Assembly (NCBI GenBank): GCA_004001285.1
Contig: AP018697.1
Coordinates: forward strand, 558,001 to 622,000
Reading direction: 5' to 3'
Origin: Arthrobacter sp. MN05-02
GTDB lineage: Bacteria > Actinomycetota > Actinomycetes > Actinomycetales > Micrococcaceae
Length of the DNA: 64,000 bases
Each line of letters opens with the position of its first letter. Positions within the stretch are counted from its first letter, which is position 1. Below the pieces are notes generated by a model. The model saw nothing but the letters and a program-made list of their open reading frames with translations, ran no database searches and was not told the DNA's origin. A program made the position numbers and the translations under genes. Below, in pieces: positions 1 to 20,339 of the stretch.

Positions 1-1
1 C

Positions 2-3000
2 GCCTCTACCGCCACCGACTTCACCGCAGAGGCACGCGGCCTCGGCCGGGCCGTCGCGCGGATCCACCGGCAGCTGGACGGCGCCTTCGGGAGCCGCACG
101 GCGACCGCCGAGGAGGAGAAGGACTTCAAGGACGCCCTCGCGCAGCGGATCCGGTGGGCCTGGGAGGAAGCAGGCGACGCCGTCGGCCCACTGGGTGCCG
201 AGGTGGACCGCATCGTGCGGGACATCGAAGGCCTCGAGGACATCCGGCCCCTCCAGCGCATCCACGCCGACCTCCACCTCGGCCAGGTCCTCCAGGCTCC
301 CGACGGCACCTGGCTCATCATCGATTTCGAGGGCGAGCCGCTCCGGCCCACCGCCGAGCGCAGCGTCCCGGACGTCCCGGTCCGCGACGTCGTCGGGATG
401 GTCCGCTCGCTCGAGTACGCTGCCGCCTCGCGGGGAGCGGCCCCGGTCGGTTCGCCCGAGGCCGTCGTGACCGAGCAGTGGTCCGACGCCGCGCGGAGCG
501 CCTTCCTCGACGGGTACGCGGAGGAGTCCGGCGCCCCCGTCGACACCTCGGGTCCGCTGTTCCGGGCGCTCTGGCTCGACAAGGCCCTGTACGAAGTCGT
601 CTACGAGATCCGCAACAGACCGGACTGGGTGGAAATGCCCGTCCGGGATGTCCGACGCGCACTGGGGGCACACTCCGGAGCGGACGCTACGAAAGCAGCT
701 GACATGAATTCTCCGAAGAACTCCGACGAGGGCGCGGCCGAGGAATCGCTCGCGGCCAAGGCCGCCAGGACCGTCACGGGCACGGCGAAGGCCGTAGCTG
801 AGACCGCGAAGAGTGCGACGGCGGGCCTGAAGGACAAAGTGCGGGAGACCGGAGGGGACGCGGAGCCGGATGCGGCCGCCCCGCCCTCCGCCGACACCGC
901 GGCCGCCGACCTGACTCCCGCTCCCGTCGATCCCGACGTGCTGCAGCAGGTCTCGGACGGCGTCTACCACCAGCCCCACGCGGTGCTGGGCGCCCACCTC
1001 GACAGCGACGACGTCGTCACCCTCCGGACGCTGCGCCGCCTGGCGCAGTCCGTCGTCGTCGTCACGAGTGCGGGCCGTACGGAGCTCCGGCACGAGCACA
1101 ACGGCATCTGGGTCGGCGCCCTGGCGGCCGAGAACCCCGGGCACGTACCCGACTACCGGCTCGAGGTCACGTACGACGGCGGACCGGCGATCGTCGACGA
1201 CCCCTACCGGTTCCTGCCGACCCTCGGTGAGATCGACATGCACCTGATCGGCGAGGGCCGGCACGAGACCCTGTGGACAGCCCTCGGCGCCCATGTCCGC
1301 CACTACTCCTCCGTGCTCGGCGAGATCGAGGGTGTGTCCTTCGCGGTGTGGGCGCCCAACGCGCGCGCCGTCCGCGTCATGGGCGACTTCAACGGCTGGG
1401 ACGGAAGCGTCAACGCCATGCGCGCCCTCGGCAGCTCGGGTATCTGGGAGATCTTCATCCCCGGCGCCGGGGCCGGTGCCTGCTACAAGTTCGAGATCCT
1501 CGGCAGCGACGGGCAGTGGCGCGAGAAGGCGGACTCGATGGCGCGTGGGACCGAGATCCCACCGCTCACCGGATCGAAGGTCGTCGAGTCGACCTACGTC
1601 TTCGGCGACGACGAGTGGATGCAGGCCCGTGCGGCGAACGACCCCCACAACGGCCCGATGAGCGTCTACGAGGTGCACCTGGGCTCCTGGCGCCAGGGCC
1701 TGAGCTACCGCGAACTGGCGGAGCAGCTGGTGGAGTACGTGACCTGGCAGGGCTTCACGCACGTCGAGCTCATGCCCGTGGCCGAGCACCCGTTCGGTGG
1801 GTCGTGGGGCTACCAGGTGACGTCCTACTTCGCGCCGACATCACGCTTCGGTTCACCGGACGACTTCAAGTACCTGATCGACGCGCTCCACCAGGCGGGC
1901 ATCGGCGTCATCATGGACTGGGTCCCGGCGCACTTCCCGAAGGACTCGTGGGCGCTTGCCAAGTTCGACGGCGGCACCCTGTACGAGCACGGCGACCCGT
2001 TCCTCGGCGAGCACCAGGACTGGGGCACGCTGATCTTCGACTTCGGCCGTCGCGAGGTGCGCAACTTCCTGGTGGCGAACGCGCTGTACTGGCTCGAGGA
2101 GTTCCACATCGACGGGCTGCGTGTGGACGCCGTCGCCTCGATGCTCTACCTGGACTACTCGCGGGAGGAAGGACAGTGGCGCCCGAACAGGTTCGGTGGG
2201 CGCGAGAACCTCGAGGCCATCTCCTTCCTGCAGGAGGTCAACGCGACCGCCTACAAGCGGGCGCCGGGGATCGTCATGGTCGCCGAGGAGTCGACGGCGT
2301 TCGACGGCGTGACCAGGCCCACCAGTTCCGGCGGCCTCGGGTTCGGCATCAAGTGGAACATGGGCTGGATGCACGACACCCTCCAGTACATCTCGGAGGA
2401 CCCGATCAACCGGGTGCACCACCACGGCAAGGCGACGTTCTCGATGGTGTACGCCTACACCGAGAACTTCATGCTGCCGATCAGCCACGACGAAGTCGTG
2501 CACGGCAAGGGATCGCTCCTGCGCAAGATGCCCGGGGACCGCTGGCAGCAGCTCGCCAACGTCCGCGCCTATCTGGCGTTCCAGTGGGCGCACCCGGGCA
2601 AGCAGCTGATCTTCATGGGATCGGAATTCGCGCAGGAGTCCGAGTGGGCCGAGCACCACAGCCTCGACTGGTGGCTCACCGAGACTCCCTCGCACAAGGG
2701 GGTGCAGGAACTCGTCCGTTCGCTCAATACGATCTACCGGGACACCCCGGCCCTCTATGCGCGTGACAACGAGCCGGCCGGCTTCCAGTGGATCGACGAG
2801 AACGACGGCGAGCACAACACGCTGTCCTTCATCCGCTGGGACCACCAGGGCAACCCGCTTGTCTGCATCGCCAACTTCGCCGGGGGACCCCACGAGGGCT
2901 TCCGGGTCGGACTGCCGTGGGCGGGGGAGTGGACGGAGGTCCTCAACACCGACTCCGAGGAGTTCGGCGGCTCGGGTGTCGGCAACAGCGGCTCCGTCAC

Positions 3001-3097
3001 TGCGCAGGAGGGCGCGCACAACGGACAGCCGGCGTTCGGCGACGTCCGCGTACCACCCCTCGGGGTGCTGTACCTGAAGCCGGCCGCATCCCGATGA
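2..3097 (+). CDS. glgB: maltokinase (C-terminal part) fused to 1,4-alpha-glucan branching enzyme GlgB; 5' truncated by window edge
   Basis: The frame is open from base 2, so the N-terminus lies outside the window; 1031 residues are visible. The first ~225 look like the C-terminal lobe of maltokinase (Mak/Pep2): the catalytic loop [10 protein letters not shown], then [16 protein letters not shown], and the end motif [16 protein letters not shown]. An Ala/Lys/Glu-rich linker of about 75 residues follows with no stop. The rest is GlgB: an N-terminal CBM48-type module ([16 protein letters not shown]) and a GH13 catalytic barrel with nucleophile Asp in [12 protein letters not shown], acid Glu in MVAEEST and the third Asp in [12 protein letters not shown]. 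Mak makes maltose-1-phosphate and GlgB adds alpha-1,6 branches to glucan, both in the cytosolic trehalose-to-glycogen pathway. An ATG at 704 could start a separate GlgB, but no stop separates the two parts. Function is clear; the fusion rests on the reading frame alone. Confidence 0.9.
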   Translation, partial: ASTATDFTAEARGLGRAVARIHRQLDGAFGSRTATAEEEKDFKDALAQRIRWAWEEAGDAVGPLGAEVDRIVRDIEGLEDIRPLQRIHADLHLGQVLQAPDGTWLIIDFEGEPLRPTAERSVPDVPVRDVVGMVRSLEYAAASRGAAPVGSPEAVVTEQWSDAARSAFLDGYAEESGAPVDTSGPLFRALWLDKALYEVVYEIRNRPDWVEMPVRDVRRALGAHSGADATKAADMNSPKNSDEGAAEESLAAKAARTVTGTAKAVAETAKSATAGLKDKVRETGGDAEPDAAAPPSADTAAADLTPAPVDPDVLQQVSDGVYHQPHAVLGAHLDSDDVVTLRTLRRLAQSVVVVTSAGRTELRHEHNGIWVGALAAENPGHVPDYRLEVTYDGGPAIVDDPYRFLPTLGEIDMHLIGEGRHETLWTALGAHVRHYSSVLGEIEGVSFAVWAPNARAVRVMGDFNGWDGSVNAMRALGSSGIWEIFIPGAGAGACYKFEILGSDGQWREKADSMARGTEIPPLTGSKVVESTYVFGDDEWMQARAANDPHNGPMSVYEVHLGSWRQGLSYRELAEQLVEYVTWQGFTHVELMPVAEHPFGGSWGYQVTSYFAPTSRFGSPDDFKYLIDALHQAGIGVIMDWVPAHFPKDSWALAKFDGGTLYEHGDPFLGEHQDWGTLIFDFGRREVRNFLVANALYWLEEFHIDGLRVDAVASMLYLDYSREEGQWRPNRFGGRENLEAISFLQEVNATAYKRAPGIVMVAEESTAFDGVTRPTSSGGLGFGIKWNMGWMHDTLQYISEDPINRVHHHGKATFSMVYAYTENFMLPISHDEVVHGKGSLLRKMPGDRWQQLANVRAYLAFQWAHPGKQLIFMGSEFAQESEWAEHHSLDWWLTETPSHKGVQELVRSLNTIYRDTPALYARDNEPAGFQWIDENDGEHNTLSFIRWDHQGNPLVCIANFAGGPHEGFRVGLPWAGEWTEVLNTDSEEFGGSGVGNSGSVTAQEGAHNGQPAFGDVRVPPLGVLYLKPAASR

Positions 3098-3124
3098 TCG
3101 CCGCCTGACCACCGCCCTCGACAG

Positions 3125-3161
3125 CAGCGGCGGACCCCTGCACGAAGGGGGTCCGCCGCTG
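3125..3161 (+). terminator. strong hairpin terminator after mak-glgB
   Basis: Perfect 14-bp inverted repeat: arms 3125-3138 and 3148-3161 with a 9-nt loop, starting 28 nt after the glgB stop. No long T run follows, which is common for actinobacterial terminators. It separates glgB from the rRNA promoter region. Confidence 0.8.
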
Positions 3162-3302
3162 TTGGCATTCCGGGCGGACCGGTGCTATCGTTTATATCCG
3201 CGCTGATGAAGTCATCTGGTCGGCCGACAACCACAGAACCGAGGTTCACCTCTCGTCCGCACGGACGGGAACGGGAGCGGAGGACATGGGAACCGGCCGA
3301 TT

Positions 3303-3331
3303 TGGACAAACTGAACCAGGGCGGGTAAGCT
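3303..3331 (+). promoter_or_regulatory. probable promoter of rRNA operon 1
   Basis: TGGACA (3303-3308), a 17-nt spacer, then TAAGCT (3326-3331). The second operon has TTGACA with an 18-nt spacer and the same TAAGCT at its matching place, although the surrounding sequence differs, which supports both calls. The site lies about 240 nt upstream of the 16S gene. Confidence 0.6.
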
Positions 3332-3395
3332 TGAAAAGTTGCTTCGGAGCGATGACATGACGGTTTGGTCGTGTTTGGTGCCGGTAGCTCCTGTT

Positions 3396-3416
3396 GTTTG
3401 AGAACTCAATAGTGTG
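3396..3416 (+). promoter_or_regulatory. rRNA leader element (GAGAACTCAATAG type), copy 1
   Basis: The leader carries GTTTGAGAACTCAATAGTG, a form I know from actinobacterial rRNA leaders, where such elements are linked to antitermination or processing. A related form, TTGAGAACTGCATAGTG, sits just upstream of both 23S genes here. The shared sequence of the two operons begins at about 3389, just before this element. Confidence 0.5.
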
Positions 3417-3570
3417 CCAAGTTTGTTGATACCGATTGTTTTTTTTGATTGGTTGAATTTGCTGGTTGCCGCGCATCCCGTGTGTGGTGGCTGGTTTTTT
3501 TGGCTGGTTTCGAATTTTGTGCAGCATGGTTGTCCGTTTTCCCGGGTTTCTGTGTTGTGTCTGTAATGCA

Positions 3571-8723
<5,153 letters not shown>

Positions 8724-9095
8724 CACACACCCACCCCCACCACCAGGGCGGCGACACCACGGGGATCCCGGGCAACCAGGACCCCCCGGCAACGCTCCGG
8801 TCGTGACACACGGGGAAGGTGAAGATCAAACATGCTACGCGTCCACTATGCGGTTCCCAACCAACAACAGGAACCACCACAACCACCAGGAGCACCCCCA
8901 GGGCGCCCCCGGTGGGACACCCGGGAAACCACTATCCGTGGATAACCCGGGCACACACCCGAACACTCGGGACATAACTGAAGATCGGGCTGAACAGAGC
9001 CCATACATCCAGCACGAACGATGTAACCACAAGACTTACCACCACCGAACCCCCCACCCACCAGCGGGGGGCGCCCGGTCGGAACGGTAACAAGG
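8724..9095 (+). other. 23S-5S spacer, operon 1
   Basis: Holds the 3' half of the 23S processing stalk (8831-8865). No gene. The block at about 8875-8990 differs strongly from the matching block of operon 2, while the sequence on both sides is nearly identical. Confidence 0.7.
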
Positions 9096-9213
9096 GTTAC
9101 GGCGGTCATAGCGTGGGGGAAACGCCCGGTCCCATTCCGAACCCGGAAGCTAAGACCCACAGCGCCGATGGTACTGCACCCGAGAGAGTGTGGGAGAGTA
9201 GGACACCGCCGGA
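9096..9213 (+). rRNA. rrf: 5S ribosomal RNA, operon 1
   Basis: GTTACGGCGGTCATAGCG at the 5' end, the conserved CCCATTCCGAACCCGGAAG in the middle and GAGAGTAGGACACCGCCGGA at the 3' end, about 118 nt. The copy in operon 2 appears identical. Confidence 0.95.
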
Positions 9214-9226
9214 CAACACCTCAACA

Positions 9227-9260
9227 GGAAGGCCCCCCACCACCAGGTGCGGGGCCTTCC
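9227..9260 (+). terminator. terminator of rRNA operon 1
   Basis: Perfect 10-bp stem GGAAGGCCCC (9227-9236) with GGGGCCTTCC (9251-9260), 13 nt after the 5S. The same hairpin follows operon 2. Confidence 0.85.
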
Positions 9261-9283
9261 CCACTTAACCCACCCCACCCCAC

Positions 9284-11588
9284 CAGCGAGCCCCGCCACC
9301 CGCGCCGGCACCGGAGCCCGGCCACGACCGGCACCTGAGCACCCGCCCGCACTGAGCACCGGGACCGGTCGGGCCCGGCACTGCACGAGACATCCATCCC
9401 ACGGGACTGCCGGAGCACCTGTCCGCACTGAGCGCCGAGCCCGACCGGTCCGACACTGCAATGGAGCCCGGCGTTGCCGGAGATGCAGACCACGACGCCG
9501 GCCGCGAGACTGCGCAGCCGCCAAGACCCAAGGCAGGGCGCGTCGGTCCCGGGGAGCCGCCAGCGCTCAGGCAGCACCGGCGCCCGCAGCGGATATGCAG
9601 CCCGAGGCGATCCGACCCCGCACTCCTGCACGGGACATGCAGCTCACGGTGCGCGCTCAGGCCACCATGTCGGCGCCGGAGCGCCACGCACGGCCGCAGG
9701 GACACGACACTTGTCCTAGCGACCAGGAGGTAGGTGCCCCCACCGCTATAGGGGCCGAGTCGTGTCGGCTGGTATCAGGACCGGATGCTATCCACACGAT
9801 GTTCGAAGGCGTACTGGAGCTCCCTGTGAATGCCGGCGACGGCGATCACTGAACAACACGACCTCCTTGGCAGTTCAGGGGGTAAGAAGGGGAGCAGGGA
9901 GAACCGGCGTCCATATTCACCTTGCGAACAACATCCCCGGTCCATTGAATCGTTCGGCGCAGTGCGCGACGAAGAGTGGGCGGCCGGTCCGGTCGGTTCG
10001 GTCGGGGTGCTTTAGGCGCTGGCTGCTGCCGCGGGTGAAGGGGAGGGTGCTAGTTCATCGCAGCTGTGCGCCTGATACCGATCGAGGTTCCTGGCAAACG
10101 TGAAGCTCGAGGCTCCACATGGAGATCCGATGCATTGCATTAGCTGCTCAGCCCTGGTTCCCACTCTCGTCGTCGGTTGCACGCACCGCCCCCACAGCTC
10201 GTGGAGACCAGCCGTGGGGACCATCGGCGGCCTGCCGCAGGGCTGATGGTCGTGGTCAGAAGATCCTCGGTGCGATATTCAGGTACCTACTTCATTGAAG
10301 ATCAATCCTCGCCATCAGCCCCGCTTGAGGGCTACTCGTAGTCGTCGGCGGCCTTGCTCGAGTCCTCGGAAGGCGCGCGTCGGTGAATGCCTATCACTCT
10401 GGTGCTGTTGAGCTGTTGAGCTGTTGAGCTGTAGAATCGTAGTGCCGGCGCATAGCCCTTCCGTTGAATCGGTGGCCGGTTCCCTTACAGAGTGGGTTCC
10501 GTTACCGGGCGGGGTGGCGCATCGGGCTGTGGGATCAGTCGGACTAATCGGGGTTCAGGGATGACCACGCCGATCCTTCGGATTCATCTCCCCGCTTCAT
10601 CTCCCGGTTTCATCTTCGAGCTGGGATCAGGAGCCCAACGACCGCACGACCGACCCCCGGATTGCATCATTGAGGTCACCTCTTCGCGGAGGCAGAGAGG
10701 CCACGCTGATACGAAGCAGCTCCTGACGAGTGGGGTCCTGCGGATCTGAGGAGCGGGAGTGTTTGGACTGGGGGAGGCCGCTGGACCGAGCCGGGTTGGG
10801 GAAGCGCAGGTAACGGCCGGGCGCCGCTGACCCCATCTTGTTGGTAGGGCTTGGAGCCGAGCTCGCATAGCCGGCTTGTCTCCTGAATGCAGGCGAGACG
10901 TCGGCTCGCCTGCGGTGCTTCGAGGAATTCGCCTGTTTCGGGCAGGAGGGTCAGCAGTCGCTGCGGCGGTGGTTCACGCCACGACGAGTGTCGGTGCCGA
11001 GTCGCCTTCCTCGGTTACGTTCCCGAGTCGCTTTCCCGACCCACCTCTCCTGTCAGCCATACGGACTGGGCCGGCTACTGTCGTCGAGGAGGTCCCACAG
11101 CTGCTCATTCGGGGTCACCCAGGCGGGGGCTGTGATCGCCGGCCGTATCACCTCCCGGCTCTGGTTCTGGCCTTGGTCGATGGACATCCTGGTGCTTCGG
11201 CAGATCGCGCAAGCACCACCTGGAGATGCATGTCCGGCAACGTCTCCACGGTCTGCAGTATCTGCATAGGCGGCGGACTGCACAGCCGAGCCCGCGCTTC
11301 GCGCGAACCACTAGGCCGTTCGAACTGCGTCAGGTGGTGAGCTGGTCCCGCCGATTCCTGCCCGGCAGGGCCGGCGGCAGGACGTGATGCAGACGACGCC
11401 GTTCCGGTTTGCGGCAGCGGTAGTCGGCGTGTAATGTTCTATGAGTTGCCCCGGTGAGGGTGACCATCCCCCTTCAAATCATGTGGTGGGTTCGTGCGCT
11501 CTGGAGCGGTAGCGAATTTACCCTTCATTCGTGGTGGGATTGCTCTTGTTCTTTCCTTTTGTGCGGGTTCTACGCGATGGCGGAGGAT
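9284..11588. other. 2.3-kb inter-operon region without recognisable genes
   Basis: No open frame here has a recognisable domain, a plausible start or normal amino-acid composition; the longest (9247-9852, 201 aa) is an Arg/Pro/Ala-rich shadow of GC-rich DNA. The region holds an imperfect direct repeat of about 48 nt (9337-9385 and 9413-9460), three copies of the 8-mer CTGTTGAG (10405-10428) and three 13-nt repeats starting TTCATCT (10583-10621). No transposase or inverted-repeat ends were found. The last ~150 nt probably belong to the rRNA operon 2 upstream region. Confidence 0.6.
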
Positions 11589-11618
11589 TTGACAAGGGAA
11601 AAAGGATTGGAATAAGCT
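11589..11618 (+). promoter_or_regulatory. probable promoter of rRNA operon 2
   Basis: TTGACA (11589-11594), an 18-nt spacer, then TAAGCT (11613-11618). The -35 is a perfect consensus. The -10 hexamer is the same as in operon 1, yet flanking DNA is unrelated, so each operon has its own promoter. AT-rich DNA upstream (11515-11570) could act as an UP-type element. Confidence 0.65.
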
Positions 11619-11696
11619 GTGAATGTAGCGGCGAGGGAAAGCGGCCCGGGAAGCGTGGATAGCGCGGGGGTTCGTGAGTAATCGTTCGTTCCTGTT

Positions 11697-11717
11697 GTTT
11701 GAGAACTCAATAGTGTG
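11697..11717 (+). promoter_or_regulatory. rRNA leader element (GAGAACTCAATAG type), copy 2
   Basis: Same element as in operon 1. The shared leader begins at about 11690 and runs to the 16S gene with one small difference in a T run. Confidence 0.5.
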
Positions 11718-11869
11718 CCAAGTTTGTTGATACCGATTGTTTTTTGATTGGTTGAATTTGCTGGTTGCCGCGCATCCCGTGTGTGGTGGCTGGTTTTTTT
11801 GGCTGGTTTCGAATTTTGTGCAGCATGGTTGTCCGTTTTCCCGGGTTTCTGTGTTGTGTCTGTAATGCA

Positions 11870-17064
<5,195 letters not shown>

Positions 17065-17439
17065 CACACACCCACCCCCACCACCGAGGCGGCGACACCA
17101 CGGGGATCCCGGGCAACCAGGACCCCCCGACAACGCCCCGGTCGTGACACACGGGGAAGGTGAAGATCAAACATGCTACGCGTCCACTATGCGGTTCCCA
17201 ACCAACAACAACAGGAACCACCACCGATATCACCACTGATATCACCGATCCGGATACCGGCCGGCACCCCCACAGGGCGCCAGCACCGGTACCAGGAACG
17301 GCAGAGCTGTCGGTGGATAACCGAAGATCGGGCTGAACAGAGCCCATACATCCAGCACGAACGATGTAACCACCAAGACTTACCACCACCGAACCCCCCA
17401 CCCACCAGCGGGGGGCGCCCGGCCGGAACGGTAACAAGG
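17065..17439 (+). other. 23S-5S spacer, operon 2
   Basis: Contains the 3' half of the 23S stalk (17172-17206). The stretch at about 17215-17320 is unrelated in detail to its counterpart in operon 1 and includes a duplicated GATATCACC motif. No gene. Confidence 0.7.
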
Positions 17440-17557
17440 GTTACGGCGGTCATAGCGTGGGGGAAACGCCCGGTCCCATTCCGAACCCGGAAGCTAAGAC
17501 CCACAGCGCCGATGGTACTGCACCCGAGAGAGTGTGGGAGAGTAGGACACCGCCGGA
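17440..17557 (+). rRNA. rrf: 5S ribosomal RNA, operon 2
   Basis: Same sequence as the operon 1 5S, with the conserved CCCATTCCGAACCCGGAAG core, about 118 nt. Confidence 0.95.
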
Positions 17558-17570
17558 CAACACCTCAACA

Positions 17571-17604
17571 GGAAGGCCCCCCACCACCAGGTGCGGGGCC
17601 TTCC
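17571..17604 (+). terminator. terminator of rRNA operon 2
   Basis: The same 10-bp stem as in operon 1: arms 17571-17580 and 17595-17604. Sequence identity with operon 1 ends at about 17626. Confidence 0.85.
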
Positions 17605-17707
17605 CCACTTAACCCACCCCACCCCCGGCCACCAGGCCAGCACCCACCCTGAGCAGCAGCCCGCAGGAAGGCACCGGACATCCCACCCACGGCGGTAGGG
17701 TCGAACC

Positions 17708-18272
17708 ATGAGTGGATTGTTCTCGCACGCCTCCGCGGCGACGGAGCCGGCCGGGCGGCCGGCCCTGCACGCGGAGGTCTCTGTGCCTGCCCCCCGTGAT
17801 CACGCCTGGGCCGGATTGACCGAGCACCTGCATCTCTGGTGGCCCGCAGGGGAGCTGAGCCGATGGGGAGAGGACAGCTTTTTTCGATCTGGAGGACAAC
17901 GCCCTGGTCGAGACGTCGTCGCAGGATGACGAGAACGTCTGGGGTGAGGTGGTCGACGGGCAGCCAGGGCAATGGCTCGAGCTTCGCTGGAAGCACGTAG
18001 GCTCCACTTCGACCACGCAGGTGCGGATGGAGATGACGGAGGTGGTCGGAGTCGCTGGAGACCGCAGTGCCGAAGACCGCAGTGCCGAAGACCGCATTGC
18101 CGAAGACCGCATTGCCGAAGACGGCACCGGTGACGACGCGCAGGCTCGCACCCGCCTGACGTTGATCCACGGCGGCTGGACGGCCGCGGATCCGCAGGAT
18201 CTCTACGAGTTCTACACGGGGTTCTGGCTCGGTGCCCTCGCTCGTTACCGGCGCTTCATGGGAGGATCATGA
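17708..18272 (+). pseudogene. SRPBCC/AHSA1-like domain protein, frameshifted as sequenced
   Basis: Two frames together give one protein of about 187 aa. The first runs to DSFF, and the second continues with DLEDNALVETSSQDDENVWG. Removing one T from the T6 run at 17879-17884 joins them exactly. The N-terminal ALHAEVSVPAPRDHAWAGLT and the C-terminal GWTAADPQDLYEFYTGFW suit the START/AHSA1 ligand-binding fold; the ligand is unknown. A four-fold 15-nt repeat encodes (AEDRS/I)n at about 18069-18128, in a loop where relatives would not be expected to have it. The stop overlaps the next start as ATGA, so the pair is probably co-translated. The frameshift is probably a sequencing error. Confidence 0.7.
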
Positions 18273-19639
18273 TCCACGCCCCGTTCCTCGATGAGCTGGC
18301 GGCGGCTCTACCCGGCCGTGTCTCGACGACGCCGTCCGATCTGCTGGAGTACTCGCGTGATCAGGGGCCGGTCCTGCATCCCACCCTGCCCAGCGCGGTG
18401 GTCCGGGCGCGTTCCGTCGAGGATGTGCAGGCACTGCTGCGATGGGCTTCCCGCCATGCCGTACCCGTCGTCAGCCGTGGTGCCGGGTCCGGAGTCTCCG
18501 GGGGAGCGCACGCGACGTCCGGCAGTGTGGTCCTGTCGCTTGAACTCATGACCAGGATCGTAGAGGTGAATCCCGATGACGAGACCGCCGTCGTCGAGCC
18601 GGGTGTGATCAATGCCGATCTCAATGCGGCGGTCGCGGAGCACGGCCTGATGTATGCCCCGGATCCGGCGAGCTACCGCTGGTCGACCATCGGGGGGAAT
18701 GTCGCGACCAATGCCGGAGGGCTCCGCTGCGCCAAGTACGGCGTGACCCGGGACTCGGTCCTCGCCCTCGACGTCGTCCTGGCCGATGGCACACTCGTCT
18801 CGACGGGGCACCGGACGTTCAAGGGTGTGGCGGGATACGACCTGACCGCCCTGATGACGGGATCCGAGGGGACCCTGGGCGTGATCGTGGGCATCACGGT
18901 CCGACTGCGGTACCTTCCGCGCGACGTGCACACCTTGGCGGCCTTCTTCGACGGTTTCCCGCAGGCAGCGGCCGGCGTCCTCGCGATCGGTCGGGCCCGT
19001 GTGCAGCCCGCGATCCTCGAGCTCCTCGATGGTCGTACCCTCGAAGCGCTCGACGGTGTCCACGGCTCGGACCTCCGGCAACGGGGCGGGTCGCTCCTCC
19101 TCGTCCGGACCGACGGCTACGGGGCGGCAGCCGAGGCCGAGGCCATCAGGTCGGCGTTGGTCGGGCTGGGTGCGAGTGTCAGCGACGAAGGGTCGGAAGA
19201 GGCCGACCGCCTCGTGGACCTGCGGCGGCACAGCCGGGGGGACGAAGTCGACGACCTGTACCGGGTGGGCGAGGACGTCGCGGTGCCCAAGTCCCGACTG
19301 GTCCATTACGTCGCCGATCTGGAGGCGATGGCCGTACGCCATCGGGTCCGGCTCAAGGTGGTCGCCCACGCCGGGGACGGCAACCTCCACCCGACGTTCT
19401 GGGTGGAGCGCAGCGAGGGGGAGCAGGCACAGCAGCGGCTCGAGGATGCGCTGGACGAGTCTGTGCGGCGTGCCCTGGACCTCGGCGGGACGATCACGGG
19501 CGAGCACGGCGTCGGGCAGTACAAGCGCAGGTGGCTGGCTTGGGAACAGTCGTCGGAGATCCTGGACCTGCAGGCGCGGATCAAGCAGGTCTTCGATCCG
19601 CTCGGCATCCTGAATCCGGGGAAGGCGATCGTCTCCTGA
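18269..19639 (+). CDS. FAD-binding oxidase, GlcD / D-lactate dehydrogenase-like
   Basis: 456 aa. An N-terminal PCMH-type FAD-binding domain shows VVSRGAGSGVSGGAHA, STIGGNVATNAGGLRCAKYG and GYDLTALMTGSEGTLGVI. The C-terminal FAD-oxidase domain has VVAHAGDGNLHPTFWV and ITGEHGVGQYKRRWL, ending DPLGILNPGKAI. This matches the glycolate oxidase GlcD / D-lactate dehydrogenase group, which oxidises 2-hydroxy acids; the exact substrate cannot be read from sequence. No GlcE or GlcF partner is adjacent, so it may act alone like D-lactate or 2-hydroxyglutarate dehydrogenases. It overlaps the preceding SRPBCC gene by 4 nt. Confidence 0.88.
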   Translation: MIHAPFLDELAAALPGRVSTTPSDLLEYSRDQGPVLHPTLPSAVVRARSVEDVQALLRWASRHAVPVVSRGAGSGVSGGAHATSGSVVLSLELMTRIVEVNPDDETAVVEPGVINADLNAAVAEHGLMYAPDPASYRWSTIGGNVATNAGGLRCAKYGVTRDSVLALDVVLADGTLVSTGHRTFKGVAGYDLTALMTGSEGTLGVIVGITVRLRYLPRDVHTLAAFFDGFPQAAAGVLAIGRARVQPAILELLDGRTLEALDGVHGSDLRQRGGSLLLVRTDGYGAAAEAEAIRSALVGLGASVSDEGSEEADRLVDLRRHSRGDEVDDLYRVGEDVAVPKSRLVHYVADLEAMAVRHRVRLKVVAHAGDGNLHPTFWVERSEGEQAQQRLEDALDESVRRALDLGGTITGEHGVGQYKRRWLAWEQSSEILDLQARIKQVFDPLGILNPGKAIVS

Positions 19640-19740
19640 TTGTTGCGCCGCAGTTCCGGATGCCGCCTGTCGCCCAGTGATACTGTTCAAGAAATTGCCG
19701 GAGAACTCCGTCATCTTCCATCACTTCCTCTGGGGGCAGC

Positions 19741-20280
19741 ATGTCTGACAACAATCCCGGATCGCAGGGCAACTCGCCCTACGGCCAGCAGAACCAGCCG
19801 CAGTACGGCCAGAACCAGCCGCAGTACGGCCAGAACCAGCCGCAGTACGGCCAGAACCAGGGATCGTACGGCCAGAACCAGGGATCGTACGGACAGCAGT
19901 CTGCATCGCCCTACGGCCAGCAGGGCCAGTACGGTTCGGGGCCGGGCAACTACCCCGGCCAGCAGGGTTACCAGGGGCAGCCGGCCGAGAACCCGGGTAG
20001 AACGCTCGGGATCGTCGGATTCATCCTGGCCATCCTGATTGCACCGGTGGGCCTGATCATCAGCATCGTGGCCTTCGTGAAGTCACGCAAGGCAAGGATG
20101 GGCAACGGCTTCGCCCTTGCAGGCATCATCATCGGTGCCCTCTTCACGATCGGTCTGATCATCATCATCGGGCTCATCGCTGCAGCTGCTCCGCTCATCC
20201 AGGAAGTAGCCGAGGCCTGCCAGGGCGTCGCCTCCGGCGAGACCGTCACGGTGCAGGGACAGTCGGTCACCTGCCCGTAG
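19741..20280 (+). CDS. DUF4190-type small membrane protein with Tyr/Gln-rich repeats
   Basis: 179 aa. Residues 1-85 are Gly/Gln/Tyr/Asn-rich and built on repeats of QPQYGQN and GSYGQN, probably disordered and cytosolic. Two membrane segments follow (LGIVGFILAILIAPVGLII and FALAGIIIGALFTIGLIII), separated by a basic KSRKARMGNG turn, and a short exported tail holds two Cys. This is the layout of DUF4190 proteins, which have no settled function. The gene stands alone between an upstream 101-nt gap and a terminator shared with the convergent DUF4032 gene. Confidence 0.8.
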   Translation: MSDNNPGSQGNSPYGQQNQPQYGQNQPQYGQNQPQYGQNQGSYGQNQGSYGQQSASPYGQQGQYGSGPGNYPGQQGYQGQPAENPGRTLGIVGFILAILIAPVGLIISIVAFVKSRKARMGNGFALAGIIIGALFTIGLIIIIGLIAAAAPLIQEVAEACQGVASGETVTVQGQSVTCP

Positions 20281-20297
20281 GAGAGTCCTGTTGTGAC

Positions 20298-20331
20298 AAA
20301 GGACCGGCAGCGATCGTGCTGCCGGTCCTTT
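20298..20331. terminator. bidirectional terminator between convergent genes
   Basis: Perfect 13-bp stem: AAAGGACCGGCAG (20298-20310) with CTGCCGGTCCTTT (20319-20331). The A and T runs on the two sides let it work for both the DUF4190 gene and the convergent DUF4032 gene. Confidence 0.85.
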
Positions 20332-20339
20332 GCTTTTGC

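Noticed and set aside
9247..9852. 201-aa frame overlapping the 5S terminator
   Set aside because: Arg/Pro/Ala-rich composition, covers the rRNA terminator and an imperfect repeat; typical of a shadow in GC-rich DNA.
11053..11283. Minus-strand frame with HASPGGACAICRSTRMSIDQ, resembling the C-x2-C part of endonuclease VII-type HNH proteins
   Set aside because: No catalytic His-Asp pair, no second Cys pair, a stop shortly upstream and no conserved surroundings; most likely chance.
18069..18128. 15-nt repeats that could suggest a CRISPR array
   Set aside because: Contiguous units without spacers, inside a coding frame.
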